This document shows, piece after piece, positions 19,487 to 28,763 of a stretch of 64,000 bases of DNA; the first letter of the stretch is position 1; each line of letters begins with the position of its first letter. The position numbers and the translations under genes are program-made. The DNA comes from Sorghum bicolor (lineage: Eukaryota > Streptophyta > Magnoliopsida > Poales > Poaceae): contig NC_012879.2 in the NCBI RefSeq assembly GCF_000003195.3, positions 27,927,180-27,991,179 of the forward strand, read 5' to 3'. The notes beneath the pieces were generated by a model that did no database searches, was not told where the DNA came from, and saw only the letters and a program-made list of their open reading frames with translations.

Positions 19487-19525
19487 AACTCCCCCAAGCT
19501 TACCCTTTGCTCGTCCCTGAGCAAA
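19487..19525 (-). other. Terminal polypurine tract and preceding hairpin, element B
   Basis: On the minus strand TTTGCTC (19519-19525) and GAGCAAA (19506-19512) form a perfect 7-bp stem around AGGGAC, followed by the polypurine tract AGCTTGGGGGAGTT (about 19487-19500) that abuts the LTR. The same hairpin-plus-tract is in F at 63628-63666, and a similar one is in A and A'. Confidence 0.7.
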
Positions 19526-21000
19526 CAGCTAAACTCAGACGGATCAGGAGTTGCTTCGATGTTTTCTTTCCTGACAGGCACACATGCTTTTACATAAAAA
19601 ATTCTTCCAGATTATAGTGAAGTGTTATGGAGTTTAGTACCTGCACTTAAATCTTAAGTAATCGAAAGACAAAATAGTTAAGTCAAGCACTATTCCTCCT
19701 GTTTATTCTTCACTTTTGTTCTAGAGTTTTTCATAAGTTTTTAAAATAAAACTCAGAGTTCCCAGCAATGATTCTCTCAAGTCTCTCTATATGTGGTATT
19801 TGTGGATCCTTACCATAATGTCACTTTCCTATAGCTAATGGAATATTTAAGTGGAGCTCATAGGAGTGGAAAACAGCTCATACATATGTTGTCTAATCGA
19901 GCCATGGATCCAAAGGAACTCAGCATATAATTAAATCAAGATGTGCATGTGTGATGGAGTAAATGATAGTGATGGTGAAAATGCATAAGTGATAATAAAA
20001 CTTTGTTCTCATTGCTCCTCATATTGCTATCTCTCCTCTTCTTTTTGATCTTTGCTTTGGGAGAACATGGGCTATCTTTTTTTTCTTTTTTCTCTTTTTT
20101 TTTCAGGTGGGTAATAGATACCCCTAATTCTACTATCGGACACTTGTCCATTTTTTCGGCTCAAGTGGGCATCTTTTGTACCCCTAATTCTACTTCGGAC
20201 ACTTGTCCATTTTTACCTCTCGTCTCACTCTTTTTCTTTCTTTTTCGAGGTTCCGGGCACTTGCCCCTTTTTATTTCCTCGTATATTTTTGCATAACCCA
20301 TACCTCTTCTGCATTGAATCTTTTTAGAGAGAGAGAATAACAATACTCGGGACAGTGAGTGATAATATTTTTAGCAATTTTAATGATTGATGATGAATGC
20401 TGTGGTAGATGTGTGCAAGTGAATATCTTAATTTAACCACATGAAAAGCTCCTAAGGGTCTACACAGCTCGATCAAACTCAATGTGAATATAGTAAAAGA
20501 TGTTATAGCAAGTATGGCTGTGGTAGGTAGTTTTGTTATGCTAGGAACTCATCATGTGATTTGTAAGTTTTCAAAAATAAATCTCTAGAACTTGGTGTAG
20601 TAGGAACAAGATAAACAGTAGCTCAACTTTATATCATGCCTTTCTCTTACCTAGACTTTAGTTTTATGCTTCCCAAAGATAGTAATTTTAGTTTTAGTAA
20701 TTCCTAGAAGAATTTTAATATAAAAGCTAGGTACTTGTAAGTAAGCAAACAGAGCAACTGTTCATCATTTCCATCATGCATCTTTTTTGATTTTTTTAGA
20801 GATTAAACTTAGCAGGAAAATAAAGCACACTTATCTACTCTTTTTATTTTGTTTTCATGTTTATAGAATGCAGTAAATTAAAACAAGAAAATATTTATTT
20901 GGTTTTCTAAGTTTTTCCTTTTAAGATAAATTAAATACTAAGACAGAATAGAATAAATAAGAAGAGCAAATAGAAACTTACTTGATAAATTTAGGGAGGA
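19526..21000 (-). ncRNA. Structured 3' internal region of element B (duplicated hairpin set)
   Basis: Non-coding. Minus-strand order: hairpin 1 (20246-20281; outer CGAGG/CCTCG, inner GGGC/GCCC, loop AAGT), hairpin 2 copy b (20197-20208, GGAC-AAGT-GTCC), hairpin 3 copy b (20167-20183), hairpin 2 copy a (20138-20149), hairpin 3 copy a (20109-20123, GGGTA/TACCC). The hairpin 2-3 module is thus present twice in tandem. The inner stem of hairpin 1 differs from that in A (GAGC/GCTC) by a paired change. T-rich runs lie between. Confidence 0.6.
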
Positions 21001-21014
21001 ACTCCCCCAAGCTG
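21001..21014 (-). other. Internal polypurine-tract-like sequence after the third ORF, element B
   Basis: On the minus strand CCAGCTTGGGGGAGTT begins about 16 nt after the stop of the third ORF. It shares AGCTTGGGGGAGTT with the terminal tract at 19487-19500. Confidence 0.55.
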
Positions 21015-21030
21015 GATGTTGCTGTCGGTC

Positions 21031-22587
21031 TTACCCGATGTTCCAGAACCGCATCATGGTTGTGATGTTGTCGTTCATTGTTGTTGTATCTTGTCTCAGC
21101 TCTTGCACTGCAGCGGCATGGTCCTGGTTCCATTTTTGTTGTTCTTTCAGGAGTCTTCCATGTTCTGCTTGCGTGTTCTGGATGTCGAGGAGGGTGTTGT
21201 CGGTACGAGTGAAGAAAGCACCGGCCTCTTGATAGTAGTCATTCGTGAAAGCGTAGGAGGCGTCGGAGTATCGTCCTGTATCAAATTGGGGCGGAGGTCT
21301 GGATCCTGAAGCTCCATATGGATCAGTGGAGTACCTGCCCGTATGAAAAGGCGGGTTTGTCCACTGGTGATCTTGGCTCTCCGGCCATGTCTCCTCTGTT
21401 GGCTCTTGTGGTTGCGCATGTCGAGCCCATGGGTCTCGAAGGACTCGTGGATTGTAATCGCAATAATGCAGGTGCGCTGCTTCTTCTGGTCCAGGGTCCG
21501 CTCCATACCAAGTGCGTTCTCGGTGAGTGGTTATCCTTTCAGATGCCACTCGCTGTGGAGTTCTCTGGTTCACTGGTGTTGCTGCAATCTCAATCAAAAA
21601 GTTTTGCACAGAGTAGAGGCCAAGGTTCGGGTTAGGTAACCAAATCTTGCCTTTATCGTCATATAGCATATACATTATATTCCCCTCTTTCTTTAACATC
21701 CGAGCTTGTCTAAATGTGTCATAGCCATGATAAATTCTTAATTCTTCTATGAAGTCCAACGATGAGTTTTCTAGTAAGTGAAGATTAGTGGCTAGACGAG
21801 TGATAAGTGAAGTACATCCTACTGGTCCCTGAAGACTAGGTATACTAAGGCAATGTGAAACTAATAGTGTAACAGGTGAAGTGGGTACTTTACTAATAGC
21901 AGCATATAAAAGTTGTAAATCTCCTACTCTTACTTTCCTAATATCGTCACGATAGAAAAGATTGTACCCAAGCCATTTGTGAAACATCCTAAGAGTGGGG
22001 TGTTCCATGTCACTGGTTCGGGCTTGACTGTAAAAATTATCTCTAGATATTTCTCTCCAAAACTGGTGTCTCTCAAAATTGGGTAAATCGGAGTCAATGT
22101 TCAGGATGCATCTTGAAGAGAAACCAAGATGGTCGCTCAGCTCTCTCCAAGACAACATAATTTCCTGTTTAAACATCCGAAAAACAATTCCCCCCTCATA
22201 GTATTGTAAGGTGCAAAGAAATTCGAGGTTGAGAAGACGAGAACCCAGCTCAGTTATATTCCAAAAATTTGTCCGACCCATCATTTGAAAAATTAAGTCA
22301 AATTCAGTGTCCATACCTGTTTCTCGTAGTAGGATTGGATCGATAGTAGGGGTGTGAATGAAATCCTTGTTCTTCAGTTGCTGATAGACTTCCTTCTCTC
22401 TTCGGGTCTTCAGTCCTAGGTCTCCTATCTTGAGAAGGACCTTAACTTGCTGACCTGATGAAGATGATGGAGCTTGTGTGGGTGTCGGGTCGACGTTCAT
22501 CTCTGATGGCTGTGAGGAGTGTCGGGATGAACTCCTTGTACCAAGGTTCTTGATAGCCTTCCCTGCATTCTTCACCTTCTTAAACAT
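21031..22587 (-). CDS. Third (env-position) ORF of element B, 518 aa
   Basis: Intact ORF from ATG at 22585-22587. Residues about 1-60 are basic then Ser-rich. About 70-300 hold a globular region with NFWNITELGSRLLNLEFLCTL and GGIVFRMFKQEIMLSWRELS, the pattern I recall from third ORFs of Athila-type elements (a Leu-rich 'LEFL' core followed by an 'I.FR' strand). About 330-440 is proline-, Tyr- and Gln-rich and disordered. About 445-518 is a predicted coiled coil (RTDNTLLDIQNTQAEHGRLL). No signal peptide or membrane helix is visible, so the old 'envelope-like' label is not supported. It has its own promoter at 22915-22975. Function unknown. Confidence 0.82.
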   Translation of the reverse strand: MFKKVKNAGKAIKNLGTRSSSRHSSQPSEMNVDPTPTQAPSSSSGQQVKVLLKIGDLGLKTRREKEVYQQLKNKDFIHTPTIDPILLRETGMDTEFDLIFQMMGRTNFWNITELGSRLLNLEFLCTLQYYEGGIVFRMFKQEIMLSWRELSDHLGFSSRCILNIDSDLPNFERHQFWREISRDNFYSQARTSDMEHPTLRMFHKWLGYNLFYRDDIRKVRVGDLQLLYAAISKVPTSPVTLLVSHCLSIPSLQGPVGCTSLITRLATNLHLLENSSLDFIEELRIYHGYDTFRQARMLKKEGNIMYMLYDDKGKIWLPNPNLGLYSVQNFLIEIAATPVNQRTPQRVASERITTHRERTWYGADPGPEEAAHLHYCDYNPRVLRDPWARHAQPQEPTEETWPESQDHQWTNPPFHTGRYSTDPYGASGSRPPPQFDTGRYSDASYAFTNDYYQEAGAFFTRTDNTLLDIQNTQAEHGRLLKEQQKWNQDHAAAVQELRQDTTTMNDNITTMMRFWNIG

Positions 22588-22914
22588 CCTGCAAAAGTTG
22601 GCAAAAACACAACTGGTGGAAAATGTGAGATAAAATGTTAGTGGTTAGCTGTCCGGAGTGTCAGTAGTCCAGGGGTTAATCGTTCAAGACAAGTTTCTAT
22701 TTTGGTATAGCCTCCCCCTAAACAACTTTTACTTCCGCTTAGACAGCGGGATCACTACTTGCTAGGTGACAATCACTCTCTCAAAAGAACTCCAACCTTC
22801 CCTTCCACTCTCCTCTTTCTCTCTACTCTCTATTCTCTTCACTACTTCTCGGGAAACTGAGATTTGTGTGGTTTTCTGAAGTGTTTGTGTGAAGAGAAGG
22901 GGAGCTGGAGGTGG

Positions 22915-22975
22915 CCTTTTATAGGCTAAGCAGGGGACAGGGCGGGCGCCCAAGGTAGGTGGGCGGGCGCCCACC
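22915..22975 (-). promoter_or_regulatory. Internal promoter of the third ORF in element B
   Basis: On the minus strand there are two GGGCGCCC-core modules (TGGGCGGGCGCCCA at about 22960-22973 and GGGCGGGCGCCCA at about 22941-22953, written as on the plus strand) and then CCTATAAAAGG at 22915-22925, about 330 bp before the ATG. Module pair and spacing nearly equal those in front of the unrelated accessory gene of element A (12592-12623). Confidence 0.68.
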
Positions 22976-23431
22976 CCTGGTGTCCATCCTGGGTGTGCCT
23001 CCTCCACTTGCTTCCTTGCTTTGATCTCACGCAAAATAATGTTGTGTTTGTAGTGGTTGGACGGTGGAAAGATGTCAGGTGAGTGGAAACATATTGGTGG
23101 ATGAAATTATGTGATGGGATGTATGTGAGATGAAGTGTATGACATGTGGGACCCAAAGAGTGTGGGTCATGCTTCTAGAAGATCAATATAAATAAATATA
23201 ATGCAGGAAAATCTATGAGAATTGAAACTTAATGATAATGGAAAATATTTTTGTGCCTCCACAATAATTAATAAATATGGGTTGTTACACACCACGAATA
23301 TTATTTATATGGGGCTTTTTGATTATTATAATAATGCCATGACTAATTAATTATGCAAGAATTTAATTTGAGAAAATTAATAATGCGGGTAAATACCGAT
23401 TTACCTCCCGGTGAGGGTTTGGGATTTTTAG

Positions 23432-23443
23432 GTCCCCCAAGCT
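23432..23443 (-). other. Internal polypurine-tract-like sequence after gag-PR, element B
   Basis: On the minus strand AGCTTGGGGGAC starts about 16 nt after the gag-protease stop codon, sharing the AGCTTGGGGGA core of the element's terminal tract. It lies between a small palindromic pair AGGTCC/GGACCT. Confidence 0.5.
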
Positions 23444-23458
23444 GGACCTCCAATTCTT

Positions 23459-25414
23459 TTAATCTTCTAAGTTTCCTTCCTCCGGAGATGGTGTCTCCAG
23501 TGGTTCTTCATGAACTTCCTTCACTGTAGAGTCTCTCTCTGGTCTGGGTTTGAATGTGAAGTGTTCTTCTTGACCGTTTATGTTGAACTTGATTTCTCCC
23601 TTCCCGACATCAATGTGGGCATTGGCAGTGCTCAGAAATGGCCTTCCAAGGATGATGGACACTTTCGAGTCAGGACTCATGTCCAGTACTACGAAGTCTA
23701 CTGGCACCAGGAAATCTTTGATCCTGACTGGAATGTTCTCGGCGATGCCCAACGGGTGTCGAACCGATTGATCCGCTAGTTGCAAGCACATTGATGTTGG
23801 TTCTAAAGTTGCATGCTCAAGCTTTTTGTAGACTGACGCTGGCATCACACTGACACTTGCTCCGAGATCACAAAGTGCATTGTTGAAGTGTTGGTTTCCG
23901 ATCGAGCAATCAATAGTGGGACATCCTGGATCTTCCTTCTTCTTTGGTGGTTTATTGAGGATGGCCGCACTACATTCTTCTGTCAGCTTGATAACCTCAG
24001 TGGTGGGCAGTGGTCTCTTCTTGTTAAGAATATCTCTGATGTACTTTGCATATGTAGGTACCTGTATGGCATCCAGCAGAGGTATGTTGACATATAATTT
24101 CTGAATGACCTCTACAAACTTACCAAACTGCTCATCCGACTGCAGTCCTCTGTTTCTTCTGGGAAATGGCAAATAGTTGGTGTCGTCAAAATCTTTTCTC
24201 ATTTCTCCAGTTCTTGGTGGTTGCAGCAGATCTTCTGCTTCAACTGGGCTTTCTTCTTCTATCACTGCTGGTTGCACTGGTGCTGATGTTCTTTGTTTCT
24301 CTTTTGGGTATGGTGGATCTCTGGTGGCTTTACCTCCTCTAGTAGTTATATTCTTTACCTGCTCAATGTTAGTAGCAACAGGTAGTGCAGCAGCTAATTT
24401 TATTAATTTAAGCTCTACCCTTTTATTAAGAGTGTTTTGCTCATCAAAGGCAGTTAGTAGAAAATCCATTTTATTGTATATATCTTTTAGAGATGATTCA
24501 TTTGTATCTAGCCTTTGTTTAACTTCATCATTAATTTTAGTTTGTTGAGCAATTATCTCTTTTAGTGAAAGTTGCTTGAAAGTATTACCTGAATTCATAC
24601 CTTTGCTATTGGGTTGACTCGAAGTTGGTTGATATTTGTATGCTGTCTCAATGGCCCTTTGATCTTCTTTGAACTTGGCCCTCTGGTCAATCCAATGGAG
24701 CAAATTTTCCATCTTAGTTGATAATGCTTTTACTTCTTCTGGTATTTCTTCAGTTTGATGACATTGTTGAGCTTTATCTTGGAACCAGCTTTGGTTTTCT
24801 GCTATCTTATCCAAAAGTATCTCTGCTTTTCCAGTTGTAAGCTCCAAGAATGATCCTTTAGCAGATGCATCTAGGCACTCACGAGCCTTCTGGGTTAATC
24901 CATGGTAGAAGGTCTGCATAAGTAACCATGTGGCCATTCCATGGTGAGGACAATTTGATATGTATCCTTGAAAACGCTCCCATGCTTCTGAAATGGCTTC
25001 TGTCTTCTGCTGTTGGAAACTGACAATATTTCCTCTTAAGGCAGTTCTTTTGCCTATAGGGAAAAACTTTGATAGAAAGGCATCTGACAAGTTCGTCCAG
25101 TTGTTGATATTATCTTGATGAGTGTAGAACCACTTCCTCGCTTTCCCTTCTAGTGAGAATGGAAAAAGGCGAAGCAGTATGACGTCTTTGTCAACTCCGT
25201 TGATGTGGATTGTGCTTCCAATCTCTAAGAAATTCTGCAAGTGTGCACTGGCATCTTCATGTGCCTTTCCACTGAATTGTGTAGCTTGCACCAAATTGAT
25301 GAGGCTTGACTTGAGCTCAAACTCGGGTATTCCTTCTTCTACTACAAATCTTGGACCGGTTGGAATGTTGTCAAGACTTGGAGCAGAGAATTCTTGCAAG
25401 GTCTTTTGTGCCAT
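23459..25414 (-). CDS. gag-protease polyprotein of element B
   Basis: Intact 651-aa ORF from ATG at 25412-25414 (MAQKTLQEF). Residues about 40-230 are an Athila gag capsid (landmarks DASAHLQNFLEIGSTI, LFPFSLEGKARKWFY, DAFLSKFFP, LLMQTFYHGL). About 230-360 is helical linker with a possible coiled coil. About 500-620 is a retropepsin-like domain with LCDLGASVSVMPASVYKKL and SIILGRPFLSTANAHIDVG; the triad reads D-L-G rather than D-T/S-G, as I recall from Athila-type proteins. No zinc knuckle is visible. The ORF stops without RT. Gag can form particles, but enzymes must come from elsewhere, probably an A-type element. Confidence 0.88.
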   Translation of the reverse strand: MAQKTLQEFSAPSLDNIPTGPRFVVEEGIPEFELKSSLINLVQATQFSGKAHEDASAHLQNFLEIGSTIHINGVDKDVILLRLFPFSLEGKARKWFYTHQDNINNWTNLSDAFLSKFFPIGKRTALRGNIVSFQQQKTEAISEAWERFQGYISNCPHHGMATWLLMQTFYHGLTQKARECLDASAKGSFLELTTGKAEILLDKIAENQSWFQDKAQQCHQTEEIPEEVKALSTKMENLLHWIDQRAKFKEDQRAIETAYKYQPTSSQPNSKGMNSGNTFKQLSLKEIIAQQTKINDEVKQRLDTNESSLKDIYNKMDFLLTAFDEQNTLNKRVELKLIKLAAALPVATNIEQVKNITTRGGKATRDPPYPKEKQRTSAPVQPAVIEEESPVEAEDLLQPPRTGEMRKDFDDTNYLPFPRRNRGLQSDEQFGKFVEVIQKLYVNIPLLDAIQVPTYAKYIRDILNKKRPLPTTEVIKLTEECSAAILNKPPKKKEDPGCPTIDCSIGNQHFNNALCDLGASVSVMPASVYKKLEHATLEPTSMCLQLADQSVRHPLGIAENIPVRIKDFLVPVDFVVLDMSPDSKVSIILGRPFLSTANAHIDVGKGEIKFNINGQEEHFTFKPRPERDSTVKEVHEEPLETPSPEEGNLED

Positions 25415-25744
25415 AGCTTCAGCAATTGGTAGCTAGCTTCTTCTTCTCTTGATTGCTTTGGTTCTGATGATGAAGAGTTGAATGTACCCAAAGTCAATCC
25501 TGTTATACCCTGTATAAAAATATAAACATAGAAAAACAACAGGGTGAACCTGCCAAAGCAGAGGTGCCTTGTTATGATTTCTCACTTAGTAGCTGTTTTT
25601 GATGCAATTATTTCTCTATAGTCTAGTCTAAAATTTTATATGAATAACCTTGATTGATTTTCTGGCTTTCCTTAATAATACCCTTTTGTTCCCTTTTATG
25701 ACTTATTCCTGAGGCTCATATAATTCCTATAATGTTCTATAATT

Positions 25745-25761
25745 CTCCGGCAACGGCGCCA
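25745..25761 (-). other. Primer-binding site of element B, tRNA-Asp type
   Basis: On the minus strand TGGCGCCGTTGCCGGAG lies 8 nt after the 5' LTR (25770-27280). It is identical to the primer site of elements A and A' except near its 3' end. Confidence 0.88.
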
Positions 25762-25769
25762 GAAATGCT

Positions 25770-27280
25770 TGTTGACACTAGCTAACACCACTTAGATACT
25801 AGGTTGTCATCCCTAGCATGGCGCCAGAGTGTACAAAGGTATTTATAAATGTAAAGGCTCTCTAGAAAATAATCTATTCTATCCGCAAGCGCATAGATAA
25901 AACACCTCATTGTAGCATTTCACCAGGATAAGTATTCCAGGTATCGTTATTTATAATTTTGCTCAAGAGAACTAAGGAAGATGGAATTAAATCAAGGGAC
26001 AAAATCTATCAAGGCATAGACTAGAGATAAACTTGCAAGAACATGATTACTAATGAGAAACTCGTCACACAGTCACTTACTTTAGCAGGGGGTAAACCAT
26101 AAAGATAATGATAATAAAGTATAAGTTCATGGGTGGATAACACAGCGATTAGAAAATAGACTACTCCTCATATATGTAGGTGATGTCGGATTAGCTAGAG
26201 AATGGATTCTAAGTTATCTACTAACTACTAAGTCATAATCTACTCTAGTTATCTACAAGATCATATATAGCATAAAAGACTCTTCATTCATGTATAAGGA
26301 ACATTGATAAAGTAAATCAGAGCATCGCATGACTTACTCCACAATACCGGTTCTGCCTGTCCTATCAACGGAGGGTGGACTATATAAGAATCAACGAAGC
26401 TGTCACTATCGCGAACTACCACACGACCCGGCAAATAGGATACATTTGCAGATAAATAACATCTAAGCACCACGCTCACATGTGATCTATCACCTAACTC
26501 CCTCGCGACAAGAGCTAAGCGCTTTGCAAACTTATACATAAACTCATTATCAATTAGAACTATATCAAATATAGAACTAGAGCAAACTAAGAACATAATA
26601 ATTAAATACATAATGCAATTAGAACAAAGAATTAGAGAAAGATATGAATAATACCAATCTTTATTACCGAAGATCCGAATCCAGAGCGTAGTGCTCTACT
26701 TCTCTAATTGCTATCTAATCAACCTCTAAACTTGAAGGATTAGGGAGTAGCTAATTCTAATTCTCTGTGGGAGAGAGATCTAAACCCTAACTTTGATGGC
26801 TACCTCTGAATAATGATTTCTCCTCTCTCCTCCAGGTGCCAGGGGGTCTGGTTTTATAGTCCCCTCAAGTGAACGTGAGCCATTGGATCAAACCGACATA
26901 GATTGTATGGTTTAGATTGATCCTTTAGGTCGGTGGAGAGTTGTCCCGAGAGAGAGTCCTGATTGGCTTCCTGGCCAGGGCGGGCGCCCAAGGGGGGTGG
27001 GCGGCCGCCCAGCTCCCGAGCCCGAATCGCGTCCCGTTTGTTCCCGTGGCTTCTGGATCCTTCTAGATCAAGGAAAATTGCGCGGCACGTAATTATCTCG
27101 TTGTAAACATGACATGTGGGCCTTCTCTCCCTATTTTCTGATAAACCCCTGCAGAAATAGATAAACACCAAAGCTCGTGGAATTCTGTCACATAAAACCT
27201 CAATTCTAGATGTTTGTTTCATATTGATCCTTTTTCATGTTTATTTGATTATTAATTTTAGTACTTAAGGACCGTCAACA
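25770..27280 (-). repeat. 5' LTR of element B
   Basis: Right-hand LTR. TATA CTATAAAA is at 26852-26859 (-). Both GC modules are intact (GGGCGGGCGCCCA and TGGGCGGCCGCCCA, about 26980-27013), whereas the left-hand LTR has one module altered. Confidence 0.93.
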
Positions 27281-27293
27281 AAAACACCAACAG

Positions 27294-27312
27294 TTGGCGC
27301 GCCAGGTAGGGG
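27294..27312 (+). other. Primer-binding site of element D
   Basis: TTGGCGCGCCAGGTAGGGG begins 1-2 nt after the LTR end (CCAACA, 27287-27292). The TGG...GCGCCA form fits a tRNA 3' end; I do not assign the tRNA. It differs from the Athila-type site, consistent with the Tat lineage. Confidence 0.75.
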
Positions 27313-27350
27313 TCCTGCGTGTTTTTCACCGATTTCCCATTTCTTTCTAG

Positions 27351-28112
27351 ATGGCCACCCTTGTTTCACTGATTCCGCGCTCCACGGTGATTTGGTTCGG
27401 GAGCCTCAAATTCATGTCTACCGGTTTCGGCTATGACACGATCCTGCTCTCGGTCAAAGGACCGGGAGGAGCTCGCATTACGCCCGCACGATTGAGGGCT
27501 CCGAGACGACCTCGCCACCATGCCTCCCCGCCCAAGAAGAGGCGTGGACAGCGCCACCATCACTCCTCTGCCTCCTCACGATCGCCAGTTCGTGCCAGGC
27601 GGGGAGTGACGCTGGAGCCGACAGCCCCGCACGCCGAAACCGCGGGTATGACGGCCCGACGCCACGAAGATCGCGCGACAACGTTGGGAGAAAGCGCCTT
27701 GCGCGCCCTCGTCCTCCACGACGCTACTCCCGCACGGGTTGTTCACCCAAGAAGAGCGCCGCCGTTCGGCCTGGACAACGCCACGGCACCGCTTGCCAGG
27801 ACAATATGTCCAAATGCCCAGATGTACATAGAGCGACCAATGGTCCTCCCACGTGACGCAGAAGCACGGCAACAAGCATCCGAACTGCCGGATTTCTCCA
27901 AGGTACGAGGCCTCCGTCGCTTAGGACCTAGGCGATACACAATCACCTTGCTCAGGCAACAACTGCTAGAGGAAGGACGGGGATGCTTCTACGTTGCTGA
28001 GCCGGATTCCGACTCAGAGTCCGACAGCTACGACCCTACTAGGGAATGCTTCCACATCGACGGGGTGGTGGAAACCACCGACGAAACACGAGATGCCGTC
28101 GCCGGTGGTTGA
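27351..28112 (+). pseudogene. N-terminal gag region of element D
   Basis: 253-aa ORF, strongly basic and Arg/His/Pro-rich to about residue 110, then mixed, ending in an acidic stretch (EPDSDSESDSYDP). It is in the place expected for the long N-terminal region of Tat gag. It ends with a TGA about 650 bp before the capsid domain. I recognise no fold, and it may be longer in an intact relative. Confidence 0.5.
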
Positions 28113-28763
28113 GCCCCTATAGCAAGGGAGGACCCCAGGTCGCCTGGGAACGATGGTCAAGTCGACCCTCCATCGCAGGAAGACAGAGCCCCGCAACTCG
28201 CGCATCTACGGGAGCTCAAAACAAAGCTCGACGAAGATCGCGAGTGCCTCGTCCTGCTCGAACAGATTCTCGAGCAGGACCAACCATACCCACCTAGCGG
28301 AAGTATCCGCAAACGGGCCCGAGAAGTGCATCGACAGATCGTCAAAGACGAGGAGCCGGAGCAGCCCGTCAGCCGCTTCCCCCGAGCAGGCCAGAACGTC
28401 GTCGCAGCAACAATGCTGCTGCGTAACATGCCTGAGCCCTCGAACTCCCACGCGCGGTGAATTCGAGACGAGGTGTAGACTCTGCTCCAAGTAGCGGCAG
28501 TTCAGCAGGCCGAGAGCTCAGCCTCTCGACGTCGAGGAGCAGCCATGGAAAAGCATGAGGAGCCGGCCTAGAACGAAAAGGAGGTATCGGTCCATCAGCA
28601 GCCACCCCCTCGAGGGAAGAAGACAGCGCTTGTCCTCAACCATCAACGGCGGCACGACACACGACGCGACATCGACGAGCATCGCCGCCGTCGATATGGG
28701 GACACAGAGGAACGCGGTTACAGCGCCCACCGCGGCTGGCGGTACGACAGCGACGAGGACCGG

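Larger units (their letters stand above)
17976..27280 (-). mobile_element. Element B: Athila-type non-autonomous element (gag-PR plus third ORF)
   Basis: Its 1511-bp LTRs (17976-19486 and 25770-27280) have equal length and few differences, termini TGTTGA/TCAACA and the flanking duplication AAAAC (17971-17975, 27281-27285), so it is a recent insertion. Reading right to left: tRNA-Asp primer site, gag-protease ORF, internal promoter, 518-aa third ORF, hairpin region, polypurine tract. There is no RT, RNase H or integrase and no remnant of them. U3, primer site, hairpins and termini match element A, which could supply the enzymes. Confidence 0.93.

Noticed and set aside
21031..22587. Calling the 518-aa ORF of B an envelope protein
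   Set aside because: No signal peptide, transmembrane helix or furin-like site is visible; only its position resembles that of Athila env-like ORFs.
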